DNA from: Lonicera japonica
Taxonomy: Eukaryota > Streptophyta > Magnoliopsida > Dipsacales > Caprifoliaceae
DNA length: 64,000 nt
Direction: 5' to 3'
Assembly (NCBI GenBank): GCA_021464415.1
Contig: CM038471.1
Location: 73,696,851-73,760,850, forward strand
The translations under genes and the position numbers were made by a program. The notes under the pieces are model-generated. The model saw only the letters and a list, made by a program, of their open reading frames with translations, was not told where the DNA came from and searched no databases. Of this stretch, positions 24,253-36,873 are shown one piece after another. Within the stretch, counting starts at the first letter, position 1. Every line of letters begins with the position of its first letter.

Positions 24253-24533
24253 ATGGAAAAATAGAGAAATGTGGTGACACGGGTTGGTAGGATGCGAATA
24301 TGATACTCCGTATAAATTAGAATGCACAAACCAATGAGATTAGAAGTTAAATCATTTTTATTTTTTTATCATGTTTCATATCCCACTCTCTCTTTCCACT
24401 TTAATCAATGCCTAGCTTGTTGGTCCCATTATATTGCCGTCCATGAAGGGTTAAAGCCAAACAATTAACAAACTTTAATTTACCTCTTCAATTCTCCCCC
24501 CCCCCTCTCTCTCTCTCTCTCGGATTTCTCTCT
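22983..24533. other. AT-rich intergenic region
   Basis: No supported gene. A TA/TG microsatellite lies at 24217-24252 and a C-run plus CT repeat at 24497-24520, the latter next to the solo LTR. Confidence 0.5.
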
Positions 24534-24538
24534 CTTAT

Positions 24539-25151
24539 TGTTGCGAACGTGAGAACAATAACCAAGTCCCAAATCTACCTATAAATTCGAGAAATTCCTT
24601 TCGGAAATTTTCACGAACACTTGTTGGGCGGAAATCGTTAAGCAATAAGATTTTTGCTCAAACCAAGAATGGCCAACACAATAACAAATAAATATGGATA
24701 AAAGATAAAAAGTAATGACAACCAAGTGCAAAGTAAAGAGAAAAAATACACCAGACCTTTGTGAAACCCTTCGGGTCTTCCACCAATAGAGAGCAACTTT
24801 ATTGATAATCAAGAATTTACAACAATTCTCTTACAATAATCCTCACTCTAAATCAATGGAACAAACCTCCAATGATCACCTCTTAACCTTAGCTAAACCC
24901 TGGCTAAGCACAAGTTTCTCTCTTTTCACTCTTGCAAAGCACCACTCTTTTTGAGTTTTACAAAAATAGAAAAGAACCCCTCTATTTATACACAATGAAA
25001 AATTAGACTTGTTACTTTTACCCGCCCAGCCATTCCGAGTGCTTGCTGACTTGGTGCAAAACATGTTTTGCACCTTCCAGGGGCACACTATCTGGTGCAA
25101 AATACTTTTTGCACCATCACTGTTTACATCAATTACAAGCCAAATACAACA
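24539..25151 (-). mobile_element. Solo LTR
   Basis: On the minus strand it begins TGTTGTATTTGG and ends TTCGCAACA, so it has TG...CA ends with the short TGTTG/CAACA inverted repeat. A perfect 5-bp duplication flanks it (CTTAT at 24534-24538 and 25152-25156). A TATA box (TATAAATAG, minus, near 24984) and a CAATAAAG signal are at LTR-like positions. No internal retroelement sequence or second LTR is nearby, so it is a solo LTR left by recombination. It contains two palindromes GGTGCAAAAC/GTTTTGCACC near 25055-25115. Confidence 0.87.
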
Positions 25152-25156
25152 CTTAT

Positions 25157-26864
25157 TAAAGTAGAATGTGTCATAGGATACTTAATAATTTTCACATATG
25201 TTTAGATTTTAAAATAAAATAATTATATTTAGTAGCATTTGTTAATTAATTGGTAACAACTTGTATTTTTTGTCTTAAAGTTATGGATTCAAATCTTTTT
25301 GTGAACTATTCTTTTTTTTGTTAAAAATCAACGGTTAAAACTATAACTTGCATTTGAATCTATAACCTTGATAAGTATGCCATATAATGCCCTTTGTAAA
25401 CTATTATTTCATAAGTTATAATTATTGCACACGTATTGAATGTGTCACAATTTCTAGTATATACATATTTATTAAATATTTTCTTTGTTCTAAATTAGAA
25501 GTTGGAAAATGGGTGAAAATCTCTTATCTGATCACATGTTTACGAAATATTCATGATAAGATATTTTAATGTAATAAGACACCATTTATTACCATCAATG
25601 GCAAGGAATCAATTAGAATTAATTGCATTAAGATTTGGCATATGTATTTTTAACATATATATTGTTGATTCAAAGTATTTCCTAACATGAATTGAATTGC
25701 TAATTTGCTAATTATGTTCCTTATTCGTTCTTTCCTAATTTGCATTTCTTTTTATATTTATTGGATTTATTGTGCAACACCAATTTTCTATACAAAACTA
25801 TAAACTTTTTTGAAAATTTAATTACAAAACTTTATTTAAAATTTAAAAGTTTCACAGCAAATTTCACTACAAATTTGTAAGAAAATTGCCTGTGAAGTTT
25901 ACAAGTTTAATGTAAAAATATGAATAGTAGTGAAATTTATGAGTTTAACTGTAAAAATATAAATATATGAAAAAAATTGGAAACAATTATTTCCTAATTT
26001 GTATTTTTATTTATCTTTATTATAAATTTACATGTATACTTAAAAGGAGTTGTGTGTAGTATTTAAAGTAAGCTTTTTTGTTTTATTGAAAAGAAATGAA
26101 TGTTAACTTAATTATTAGATTCTAAATTTGAAAAAATAATGCTAAAGGAGCATTTTTTGTCCATAAAAATGTAAAATTGGCAAGAAAGGAGTTTTGGCTA
26201 TAAAAATTTGTATCATGTCATTCTTATCTTCATCTATACACATGCACTAGGAATTTATTATCAAATGACTCCACTCACACTTTTATATATATAACATTTA
26301 TCACTCATCAGCTAATTAAATTAGTTATTACGTTCCTAACTCAAAGCATAAATGTGTATATCAAAAATTAGAACTAGAATTTTATGTGTTCAAAAAAGAA
26401 ATGTTTGTATCAAATATATTCATATAACTTTGGGGATCTTATTTGGGGTGAGTCAATGCTTAAGATAAAATTCATTGTAAAATGCCATTCATCCAAAATA
26501 AATTAAAAAAATGGTGTCCTGATTGCACCTATTTTAGCTTGCTTAATTGTGGTGTTTTGGAACTCATTCATGTTAATGGCAGTAGTTTTGAAACCACATA
26601 TCTCCTCTTAAATCTAAAACAAATTAATGTTACAGATGTAATGACACTTTGCTTTTGAGAATTTTTTTCAGGGCCGAATAACATGCTCAGATTTATTTAT
26701 CAACAATATATTTGCACATTGATTATGTCGTGAATTGAAAACCGGAACTTAAACGTACTCTTAATTTTAAAATTTTCCAAAATAAAAATAACTTAACTTG
26801 GAATGAAGTGAATACTAATTAATAATCATGTTAACCCTAGAATCAAGTTAATTAAATTGACTTA
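25157..26864. other. AT-rich intergenic region
   Basis: No supported gene and no clear element ends. Small open frames have no family features. Confidence 0.5.
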
Positions 26865-27435
26865 ACACAATATTGAAAAATAGGGTTTGTTTGAAAAAAA
26901 AATCTACAAAAGAACCAGAGAATAATATTTTTATAAATTAAGGGCCTATATTTGACGAGACTCCAAAAGGAGTGCAAAATTAAATTTGCAATAGATTTTT
27001 AAATTATATTTTTTATGGAATCAAGAAAAATTAAGTTTGCACTACATGTTTTTTAGTATATTATTATAAATAAGTATTTAATTGACAATACTTTAGAATA
27101 ATTATAACAAATTACATATTCAAAAAACTATTTATTAATAAAATGCGCATAATAATTTTTATAGAGTTATTCATGCACTCTTTATTTTCTAAAATATTAC
27201 TATATATTTGTGTTTATTTGATATTGTTTTAAAGTTTTATGAATGAAACATAAGAATATACTTGTTAAAAATTATAAACACATCATGCAAAATAAACTTG
27301 TATTAAATTTTTTTGACTGTAAATTTAAGTTTGCGCTAAGTCAAAGCCCTTATTTTAAAACACAATTGATAAACAAGCTCTTATTTTATAATAATAATGA
27401 TATCTAAGCCCTTATTTCTAAAAAATATTATTCGT
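26865..27435. repeat. MITE-like repeat with AATAATATTTTTA inverted ends
   Basis: The left part (AATAATATTTTTATAAATTAAGGGCC near 26920) and the right part, reverse complemented (AATAATATTTTTTAGAAATAAGGG), form an imperfect inverted pair. About 250 bp of the left half are homologous to 63028-63285, including AGTGCAAAATTAAATTTGCA. The target duplication was not resolved. Confidence 0.5.
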
Positions 27436-28600
27436 TTGTTTTTTAACTAAATATATTATTATGTAAGATCTTTTACCCCATATATTTTCAGTTGACTTAA
27501 AATATGCTAAAGTGTCTTATGTGAATTTGATAGTTAATCATCTTAATTAGGGTATTTGGCTGTTAGCAAGGATGTAGAAATAATGCATGGTTGTTAGTTG
27601 AAATGGGGGGAGATGAAGACAAATTGAAATCAATGTGAGTTGAAATGTCGTTTTGTCGTCGTTGGTACATTAAATCTTGTACAATAGTTTTTGCTTTTCT
27701 CTTTGTAGTGTTTTTTTATCCCATTGGTCATCCCATTAAACAAAAAGAGACAAAATAAAATATATCTTTCTTTATGCCCAAAGTAATAAATTAGGGTAAT
27801 GTGTATTTAGTAGCAGTAGCACTTGCACCTGTTGATATCTAAATTTACCACATCTAGATAGTTTCTTTTTAGTAATTGAAATGAGAGAAACATTATTCTT
27901 TTATTAAAGGTGCCTACAAATTAATAAGCGAAAAGGGATATCTCATAATAAAACAATTATTTTAGTTGAATAAAATAAAATTGAAGTTAATCTCAATATA
28001 TTTAGTGGGAGCATTTAAGAGTTATATTAACAAATAGAAAGAGTATATTTATCTCCGTTAATCTAACTAGCCAACGATATTCGAATACATGAAAGGAAGA
28101 AAGTTACCTATAATTAATACAAATAGCATTTTACGGATATATGCATGCCAAATGTAAATTTATTTTTTTTGATCTTGTGATTTGGTTTACATTCATTGCA
28201 TACCCTCCCAAATTTATCCTCTTTTTATTTACTCCCATTACTAAAAAGAACGTAAATCTACGATGTAATATTTACTTGCCAAAATTGTTAAAGAAAATTA
28301 ATGCTTTCTCATAGAATTCGATTACCTATAAAATGCACCCAATTAATTACCATCTCCAACATGTAGGGCACGTGAAATCTCCCACAACCACGTGACATTG
28401 TCCCTCGTATATATGTAAGATAAGATAAGATATGTTTTTTTTGTTTTGATGCAATATGTAAGATATGTTTTTGCTTTTTCACTGCTGTTTTTATTTTATT
28501 ATTGTTTTGGAGAACATTTTCATGGTTTTTTGAATGACTAGTCAGCGGTTTTTATACCTCTGTGATGGTCTACACAGTCTATTTGTTCTTTTCTCCGCTG
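27436..28600. other. AT-rich intergenic region
   Basis: No supported gene. It ends in a small ATGTCA repeat at 28601-28619 that begins the duplication described next. Confidence 0.45.
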
Positions 28601-30985
28601 TCAATGTCAATGTCAATGTGGAAATACATGTGTTTGTTTCTCAAGAAAAAAAAAAAAAATACATGCGCCTTGACTATATATGTTGGTTAGGTCTCATTGA
28701 CCAAGAATAACTAAATGTAGTAGACATTTTCGCTTCCACGCATCTAAGTACACTACGGAGTTTAGAGATCTTAAAACACCACTATTCTTTATTGACTTCA
28801 AATTTCGTGGCGCATATTTAGTGACGGCTCATGACACGTATTTAGTGACGGCTCGTGGCGCGTATTTAGTGACGGAAACAAAATTTTAAGTTAGTAGAGA
28901 CTTGATTAATTCTAAGTATTATTTTTAATTACAAGTAATAATAATTGAAAAATTATTTTTATAAAATATTAAACATATATTACATAAAGAGATGTAAAGA
29001 AAAAAATCATATGCAAACTTTCATATCTTGAGAACGTTTTTCAATGTTTTTAAAATTGTAGAGTAGTTTATACATTTTTTTAAAAATGCAAATTAAAAAA
29101 AATCAATTTTTTTCTAATTAATAGGGGTCAAAGGTTAAATAACTCTTTTTCTTTCCTTTTGTAATAACAATTATATGTCAGGTCCCAAAGTTTCAAAAAA
29201 TTTACAAACCAAACCTCATAGAGTCATAGTACTGTGCATGTTCTCACAAATGTCCTTATGTAAGTATACATAAAGCATAGTACACCTACTACAAAAATTT
29301 TGCAAATCCAAGAAGCCTCCACAAGCCCAGGCTCCTCCGCCCCTGGACGCATTGGATTACACTCTGCATTGAATTATGGGGCAAATCGTTTAGGTAGCGC
29401 CTAAATTCGATCTTTAAGAAAAGCACTTTGTGGCCAGAGACAATCTTAATATTTTAAGCAATTAAAGATTTATCTTACACTAATATTGTGTGAGAAATTA
29501 AATATTAATTTACACCATTCTAAAAGGAAAAATAAACCTACTAATTATTTTAGACATTATATGTTCCCATTTGTTGACAAGTTCATTAGTGGCTGTCCTT
29601 TTTTATTCTTCATTTTTTCTATGATTAAAACACATTCCTTGCTTTAATTCATTAAATCCAGATCTTGTAGAACTAAACAAAAATTTACTCAATCTAGAAG
29701 ATGTATAGACCCGACCCAAAAAAAACAATCTAGAAGATGCTGGAAATGTGCTGATGGGAGAAAAAGGATGGAATTTTGTGATAGAGTTGTACACGTATTT
29801 TATTTATTACTTCTTTTATCTCAAATTAACATTAAGGATGTCTAAAATGCATATATATAATTTTCGTTTAACCAGCTTTTTAATTAGATTTTTTAATGAA
29901 AATGAGCTTTACTTGTCATTGAAACTATCTCCGTCAAAAATTCATCAAAAAAATAATAATTTAATTATAAAAAAGAGAATCCATTTTTAATTATTTTTTT
30001 TAGTTAAAAAAAAGGACCTCATTTAAAAGAGATGTAACGTTATATATACACGAAGTAATGAGATGTAACGTAATAATATATTAATAGAGGATGTAGCTAT
30101 GTCAATTTACATGTGTCTGTTTCTCAATAAAAAAAAGAAAGTAAAATAAAATACATGTGGCTTAAATATCTTTGGTTAGGTCTATGTCTCATTGACCAAG
30201 AATAACTAAAAGTAGTCATCTTCGCTTTCACGTATCAAAGAACTGGGGAGTCATTTTAAACAGGTACTCTTTATTGACTTCAAATTTAAATTATATGCGT
30301 AGGATAGTAATGAGTGATATTTTGTATTAAATAAGATGGTGAATTGTTTATATTGTCTGAACTCGATTCTTAGAGATAATATCTTGTAGCTAGAGACTGC
30401 CTTAACTAATATCTCGAGTGAAGATTAGTATAAAGTGTACTAATATATTAATTTACATTATTTTTAAAAAAAGAAAAAAAAACCTGCTAATTTAAGAACG
30501 AAAAAGTAAGTAACATTATATGGTCTCCTTTGTTGACAGGTTCATTAGTGGCTCTCCTTTTCATTCTTCATTTTTTCCTATTAAACAAACACATTCCTTG
30601 CTTTAATTCATTATAAATCTCTAGATCTTGTAGAATATACTCAATTTAGAAGATGTTGGAAATATGCTGATGGAAGCAAAAGGATAGAATTTTATGGTGA
30701 TAGAGTTTATAATATGCATTTAATTTAATTACTTATTTTATCTCAAATTCGCTTTAAGGATGCCTAAATTAAGTGCACATATATAGAATTTTTATTTAAC
30801 CGATTTTTGTTATTACATTTTTTGATGAAAATTTCGTGAAAATTAATGATCTTTACTCGTAACCATCTCCATCAAAAAATAATAATTTACTTCTGAAATT
30901 CATTCTTTTGTTGAAAAAAGATGCCATTCAGAGAGATGTAATATTATAAATGCATAAAGTAGTGAGATGGTAAATAAAATTTATC
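28601..30985. repeat. Segmental tandem duplication (two diverged copies)
   Basis: Copy 1 (about 28601-30060) and copy 2 (about 30091-30985) share many phrases in the same order, for example CATTGACCAAGAATAACTAAA, TTTATTGACTTCAAATTT and CACATTCCTTGCTTTAATTC. Copy 1 is longer by about 560 bp between 28810 and 29380, so one copy gained or lost a segment. Neither has a supported gene. Confidence 0.8.
28811..28876. repeat. 24-bp tandem repeat with TTTAGTGACGG core
   Basis: Three near-identical units of GCGCATATTTAGTGACGG plus a GCTCGTG-type spacer at 28811, 28834 and 28858. It lies inside the extra segment of duplication copy 1. Confidence 0.85.
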
Positions 30986-31010
30986 ATAGAAATTAAGAAC
31001 AATATTCTTT

Positions 31011-31096
31011 AGCTTTTCTTTAATTTTATATAAAATGATATTATAAAGGTGTATAGCTTTTCTTTAATTTTATATAAAATGATATTATAAAGGTGT
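31011..31096. repeat. 44-bp perfect tandem duplication
   Basis: The unit beginning AGCTTTTCTTTAATTTTATA and ending ATTATAAAGGTGT is present twice back to back (31011-31054 and 31055-31096), evidently recent. Confidence 0.9.
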
Positions 31097-31099
31097 CAT

Positions 31100-32832
31100 A
31101 CACCAATAGCTGAGTGCCAAGTAAGCCAAATTCACTTCTTCTTTTTTTTTTAAGTAGGGGAGTGCACAAACTAGGTCTAGGTTGGACCTAGAACCAAATC
31201 AAACACAAATTAGAACAACTTGACCCAACCCCAACCTGATCGATTCTCAAGTTGGTTTGATTCCATTTTCGATTCTTTGCCATTTTTGTCCTTACCAAAA
31301 CTTTTTTCAAATTTGTTTTACTAGAAATGAATAACTAAAGGTGGCACTCTACATATTTATCAGGGAACATTGAGCCCTTATCCAACATAGTGGATTGTCA
31401 ACCTTCTGTTAAACTTATTGAAAGGGCAAACTCTAGGGTCTAATAATAAATATCATCTTCCACAACTGTTGAGCAGCAAGCGCATTGGAGGGGGCTCTCA
31501 AACCAAACCGTTGAGCAAAGAGAACAACTTCTATACCTTTAAGCTACAACACTTCCTTTAGTGGTACCAAAACATTGTTGTCGTGTTAAACTTAAGAAAA
31601 AATGAAAAAGAAAAAGAATTTTAAACAACATAAACCCAAGATATTATTATATGTACGCACTTTTTGAATTTCTTCAAGTTGACTATGGTAGATTTTTTTT
31701 AATATACTCTTTTGATCAAATAATGCAAAAAATAATTATATAAAATCGAAAGTCATTTCAATATTTATTAAAATAGTATCAAGTTTATAATTTTTCAACG
31801 TTATTATTACTTTTTATTTTGTGAAAAAATTATTATTATTATAAGGTGAATAACACCAAGGTTCGAACACTTGGCTCTTAAAGAAAGCAATATGACCATG
31901 TCCGTGTGTGCATGTGTATGAAGACTGGCATAGGCAGCTCCGGCCCAGCCCATTTTTTTCTGTGGAGCTATTTATCCGTGGATGAAATTTATAATTTTAG
32001 CACTATCTAATACCATTCAGCCCATCCTAATTTTAAGCCTAGCCTTTGTCCAATCGCTCCTTTACTTTGATCTTTCAACTTTAAAATATTTAATTTAGCT
32101 ACTTAAATTATTAAACAAGTTTTATTTTAGCTATTTCTTTCAATTTATTCGTTAAGTTAGACAAAATTAAAGACGAAAATATTATTTTTTAACAAAAAAA
32201 ATTCTAGGAAAAAGTGATACACCTCCCCCTGCCTTCTGTCCAACCCCGCTCCCTTATCTCCTCCCCGCCACAATCAACTGAATAACTCACTAAAGAGGAG
32301 GTGGATCATTTTTTGCCAAGATAAATTAGTTTTTTCCTTTCTTAAAAATGACACTTTTACTCTTGATATCATTCACGGATAAAAATGTCATTTTTAATAA
32401 AATTTGCCCTCGTTCATTGAAAAATGATGAAAGGGCTAAAGTGAAACTCACTCAATAATTTAAGCGTCTAAACAAAGTGTTTTAAAATTTATGAGTTAAA
32501 ATGAAACTACACTAAAAATTTAAGGTTCATTAAGTGGTTTACTCTTCTCTCTTTTTAGTAAAATTTGCGTCTTCTTAACTATTTTTATTATTTGATAAAA
32601 TAAAGCCCCCAAAGCAGGTAAACCAAAGACTACAATCAACCACAACTACTAACTCTGTTACAAGAATTAGAATAGAGTCTAAGCTCAACGCCATCAAGCA
32701 ACGACTGAAAACCACGATTACTCCTAGAATGACGATCAAAACGCGCAGCTAAATTTATTTCAAATTTTGAATTTTGCCTACGCTATACTACGATCAAGTT
32801 TATTTAAGATATTAATTATATCAATTGGCTCA
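31100..32832. other. Intergenic region
   Basis: No supported gene. A B-box-like GGTTCGAACAC lies near 31860, but no tRNA fold or element ends are visible. Confidence 0.45.
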
Positions 32833-33024
32833 TTTTTTAAAGAGGCAATGGGTTTAAAGGGTCTCTTACAAAATTAAAACCACTAAAAGTACACCTTATA
32901 TTCCTATTGTAAAATAAGGACAATTAATATAATCGTGACACGTGTCTTACTAAAATTAAGCCAAAATGAGAAAAAACCCTTTCTTTTTTGGTTAATTACG
33001 AGTTGTGCCATCAACCTCTCACTC

Positions 33025-33255
33025 GCATTTAGTGCAAAATCGTTTTTGCACTGAAATATTTTACTGTAAAAACGATTTTGTACTAAATGCGCATGTAATC
33101 TTTAGAAATATTTCACTGCAAAATCGATTTTGCACTAAATGCGCGTACAATCTTTAAAAACATTTCACTGCAAAAACGATTTTGCACTAAATTCGGGTGC
33201 AATTTACCAGAAATATTTAACTGCAAAAACCCTTTTGCACTAAATCTGAGTGCAA
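33025..33255. repeat. Palindromic 60-bp repeat array inside the MULE
   Basis: About four units, each with CACTGCAAAAACGATTTTGCAC followed by TAAATGCGCGTGCAATCTTTA and a spacer near AAATATTT. Each core is an imperfect palindrome (GCAAAA...TTTTGC). Two further single palindromes of this kind lie near the opposite side (34594 and 34853). Confidence 0.85.
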
Positions 33256-33496
33256 TTTAGCATAGATAATCAATGTCTTTAGCATTTAAATAAACAACTT
33301 GCAAAGAATAGCAACATCTTGATATTGTTTATTCCACAAAAATAGAAAAACATCATCATTCATATATCAAAATCAAAATTACATTCTTTTAAAATCAAAA
33401 CTAAAGGAATCTGAAAATATTCTCAAATACCATCATACCAAGAATTTCAAAATTCCAAAATTCGCTAAATGTAATTATATTATGCCATAGTAAAAT

Positions 33497-34490
33497 CTAA
33501 ACAATTAATGCAGTGCACGTCTTCGTATTGTGATATCCATAACGGTTACACCTTCTACACTTCTGTTTTTTCTTTGTGCTTGAGTCAACGCTCTTAATGC
33601 GATTCTTTTTAGGACGACTGGGTTGAGTTTTACAATTAAGAGATAAAATTTTCAATATATCAGAGACATTAGTAGGACGGTCAGAAGTTGACACCGGGTA
33701 AATTATATAAGCATAAGAGCTCTGAAAGTTACACGTAAAGAAACAAGGATCGCAAAAGTCATAAACAACCTTCATATTAGTCAAAATACACAAAACGACA
33801 TGTGAACATGGGAAGCCATCAATCCGCCATGAATTACAACCACATTCCCATGTCAAAAGATCTACGCGATAAGACTTTTGCTCTATAACTTCAAAGATCG
33901 AATAAGATGATTTGACAACCCTCCATGTCGAACTCTCATTAACCTTCTCCTTCAAGCATTTTTTAACCTCTGGACACAAGAGAGTTTTCCAACTCGTTCG
34001 AAACTCAATGGATCTTCCCGAAAATCTTTGTCTAATACATATAATAGCATTAGCCCAAGCACTACAATTACGTTGTTCGTGTGCTTCAATTTCATCAACA
34101 CAACTCATAGAACCTAAAGAACTACTAGCACACTGATCATCTGACGGAAAAAATTTAGAACCTTCTGCCCGTCTAACAAAAATATCTATATTTTTCACTA
34201 TTTTTACCATTGCAAAACAAACCATGCATTGAATTTCATCATTCCCATCTAAAACAAACTTTTTGTCATCACGAGTAACAAATAGGTCTACACACAAGGT
34301 AAATATCGGACCACCTCTCACACACCAAACGTTTTAGTTCTTCAACACTTATACCAAGAAACAATCGAATTCCAAAAGAACAACCATTATAATAAACCAC
34401 GCCTATAATGCCTCTATCAATATCCCTAAAAAATGAGACATAAAAACTTAGAAGCAGCACATTGCATAACAAACATGTATGTTCATTCAT
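33497..34490 (-). pseudogene. MULE transposase remnant lacking the catalytic core
   Basis: The N-terminal part (34490-34269) has VVYYNGCSFGIRLFLGISVEELKRLVCERW, the PB1-like start of plant MURA proteins, then overlaps in another frame with a 274-aa open frame (34321-33497). That frame continues the N-terminal domain to about residue 55, then after a short Ser-rich linker passes straight into the C-terminal half. The C-terminal half has a SWIM zinc finger (Cys160-x-Cys162, Cys172-x-His174 in WECGCNSWRIDGFPCSH) and a CCHC-like knuckle (CRRCNRYGYHNTKTC, 255-269, spacing one residue longer than usual). The DDE catalytic domain normally between these is absent. It is therefore not an active transposase, though a DNA/TIR-binding remnant is conceivable. 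Confidence 0.85.
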
Positions 34491-35474
34491 TCACAAATGA
34501 AATCACACATTTAAACTAACCAAAACCTACAACATAAGAATCAAATGCAGAAATAATGTACTTAAAAAAACTTAGATCAAAAATTGAAAAACTACAAAAT
34601 CAATTTTGCAGTTTTTTCTGCACAAAGGAGAAAAAGGAAAAACAGAGCATATACATAAATAGATCACAAGGATACTAAAACTAATTTTAAAAACATGAAC
34701 AATCACTCATTATTGGATCAAATCTTCCAAACATAAGCTAAAACAACCAAAATGAAGTAATATTTGTACAACTTTTACACAAATAAAAGCAAAAAACGTG
34801 ATAGCTCTCTATAATCTAAATATATCATCAAAACTAAAATACTGCAAAATCAGTTTTGCAGTTTTTCTGTAGTTAAAAGGAAAAGAAAAAGGAAAACAGA
34901 GCATTCAATTGCTATTTCATAAAATCCTCAATAATCTAAATATACATGGATTGATTGAATGTTATTTCATCAAATCCTCTAAATATAAGCTAGAATAAAC
35001 AAAAACGAAGCAAAATCACAACTAAAAACATGAAAAGAAAAGAAAAAAGCTATACCTAGATAGTGCTTCAACATCCATGGAGCTAAGAAATTTCTTCTCC
35101 TTTTCTTCGTTAATCCCGTCGATCTATGATGCTTTCCATCAATCTAAGATGATAGCATTCCTCTCTTGAATTGTACTGTGCTTTTCCTTCTCTTCTCGCC
35201 TCTCCCTACGAATTGTGTCGCCTATCCCTCCTCCCTGTTTCTGCGCGCGTGATTTTGAGTTGAAAGAGGGAAGGGTAGTTTAATCATTTTAAAATTCTTA
35301 AATTATCTAATTTATAAAAGACAAAATACTTACAACTAACCTAAAAGCCAAAATTGTCCTTACAATAAAACAATAATATGAAAGAATCCTTCATTTATTA
35401 AGCTAATGTATGATGTCCTTTTGTTGTATAAAATTATGAAAGGAGGTCTCTGAACCCATTTTCCCTTTTTTAAA

Positions 35475-36134
35475 AAGTATTTTAAACTTTGTCCGCTATT
35501 TTATATAAAAAGATAGACTTACCTTAAATATTTACCAGAGTCCTTTTTTACAGGATAATCTCGAAGCATTAACATAATCATAATCTTTTAATTTAACCGT
35601 TTTATTTTTATATAAATCTTTAAAATACCCCTAATCACATTATATGGAGAAATAAGGTGGTCCAGGGCAAAGCGGTAAAATACCCCTAATCAAACTTCTT
35701 TCTTTTAAAACATGAAAAATTATTAAAAAAAATTAATTAATTTAAGTGAAAAGATTAAAAATAAGTTAACAAATATGTCCATCTCATATTTATTTTTGTC
35801 AATATATCATTTATGTCATACATCCTCCTTTTATATTACGTGAAAAAAAAAATTCACCACCACCAAAAAAAAATTATCATTGGAGAAGCCAAGAGGTAAG
35901 AGTTAATTTTACCGCATTCTTCAAATATTTTTCATCTTCTAACACAAATTAGTTATTTTTCTTATCATTTTATGTGATGCTATCAAACGGAGCCTTAAAT
36001 TACTTATATTGGAATAACCCACGTACCGCATATCAACAAGAATCTATTGCACTTCTATCTTCGTAAATACAATTTTTATAATCTAACTATATCACTCAAT
36101 TCATTTTTCAACTTTTGAAAAAATCCATTTTCTA
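35475..36134. other. AT-rich intergenic region
   Basis: Between the MULE and the histidinol dehydrogenase relic. A faint match to the preceding HISN8 exon may lie at 36060-36134, too weak to call. Confidence 0.4.
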
Positions 36135-36445
36135 ACGTGTGGTAAGGTGCATTTCTTCAATTGGTCTTTATGTACCGGGTGGCATTGTAGTTTTACCTTC
36201 AACGTACGGCTCTCGTGCTATCAATTGTATGGTGATTTGTGTGTTACTATTTCATGCATGTGTTTGCCCTTGGTTTATTATTCAATTACTATGATTTTGT
36301 TCTTTTAAAAGTTAGAATTATTTAAGTTTTACTATGTTGTACAGCCCGTAGAAATTGTTAGGTGTAAAACTGTTGTACTTGTAACTATTCCTACTAGTGA
36401 TGGCATGCAGCATCTGTAAGGAATTATTTCTTTTTCATCTTTTTA

Positions 36446-36873
36446 GTGCCTGTTTGATTACGTAAATTGCCTAATTTTAGAATTAGTTAATTTTCGATTG
36501 AAGAGTTATGAATTTGCTCATTTATGAACAATTCAATTCTAATTCAAGTAGTGTTTGAAAAACTTAAACAATAAATTCTTATTGTTAGAATAAAAACATG
36601 TTTTTTATTGTTCTATGTTATTTAAAATTTTGTCTAAATGCATCAACATCACAAGTAGAAACTAGATCTTCTTGAAAAATAGAATTTGAATGAATTATCT
36701 AATTCTAGAATTAGGCAATTTCAAGTTTTACTTTAAATGACTTAATTTGAGTTTTTGTGAATCAATTTGAATTAATATATTTACAATTTGTTCAATTTAC
36801 ACAACCAAACACTAATAAATGAAAATTTTGTAAATTATCTAATTGGCAATTTGAAGGACAACCAAACGGGCCC
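36446..36873. mobile_element. PIF/Harbinger-like MITE in HISN8 relic intron
   Basis: Left end GTGCCTGTTTGATTACG, right end reversed GGGCCCGTTTGGTTGTCC, flanked by TTA at 36443-36445 and 36874-36876. Further in, AAATTGCC(T)AATT is inverted at both sides. It has no coding. Confidence 0.75.

Larger units (their letters stand above)
32842..35465. mobile_element. Mutator-like element with internally deleted transposase gene
   Basis: A perfect 9-bp duplication TTTTTTAAA flanks it (32833-32841 and 35466-35474). The ends read GAGGCAATGGGTT and, from the right, GGGAAAATGGGTT; they align imperfectly for about 60 bp and then again at TATTGTAA...AAGGACAATT. It is 2,624 bp. The interior contains, on the minus strand, remnants of a MURA-type transposase gene and its leader, plus an array of palindromic units just inside the left end. 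The TSD is low-complexity, but TIRs, coding content and TSD agree. Confidence 0.85.

Noticed and set aside
33912..34136. 74-aa plus-strand open frame
   Set aside because: Antisense to the transposase remnant, which has a SWIM finger and zinc knuckle on the minus strand.
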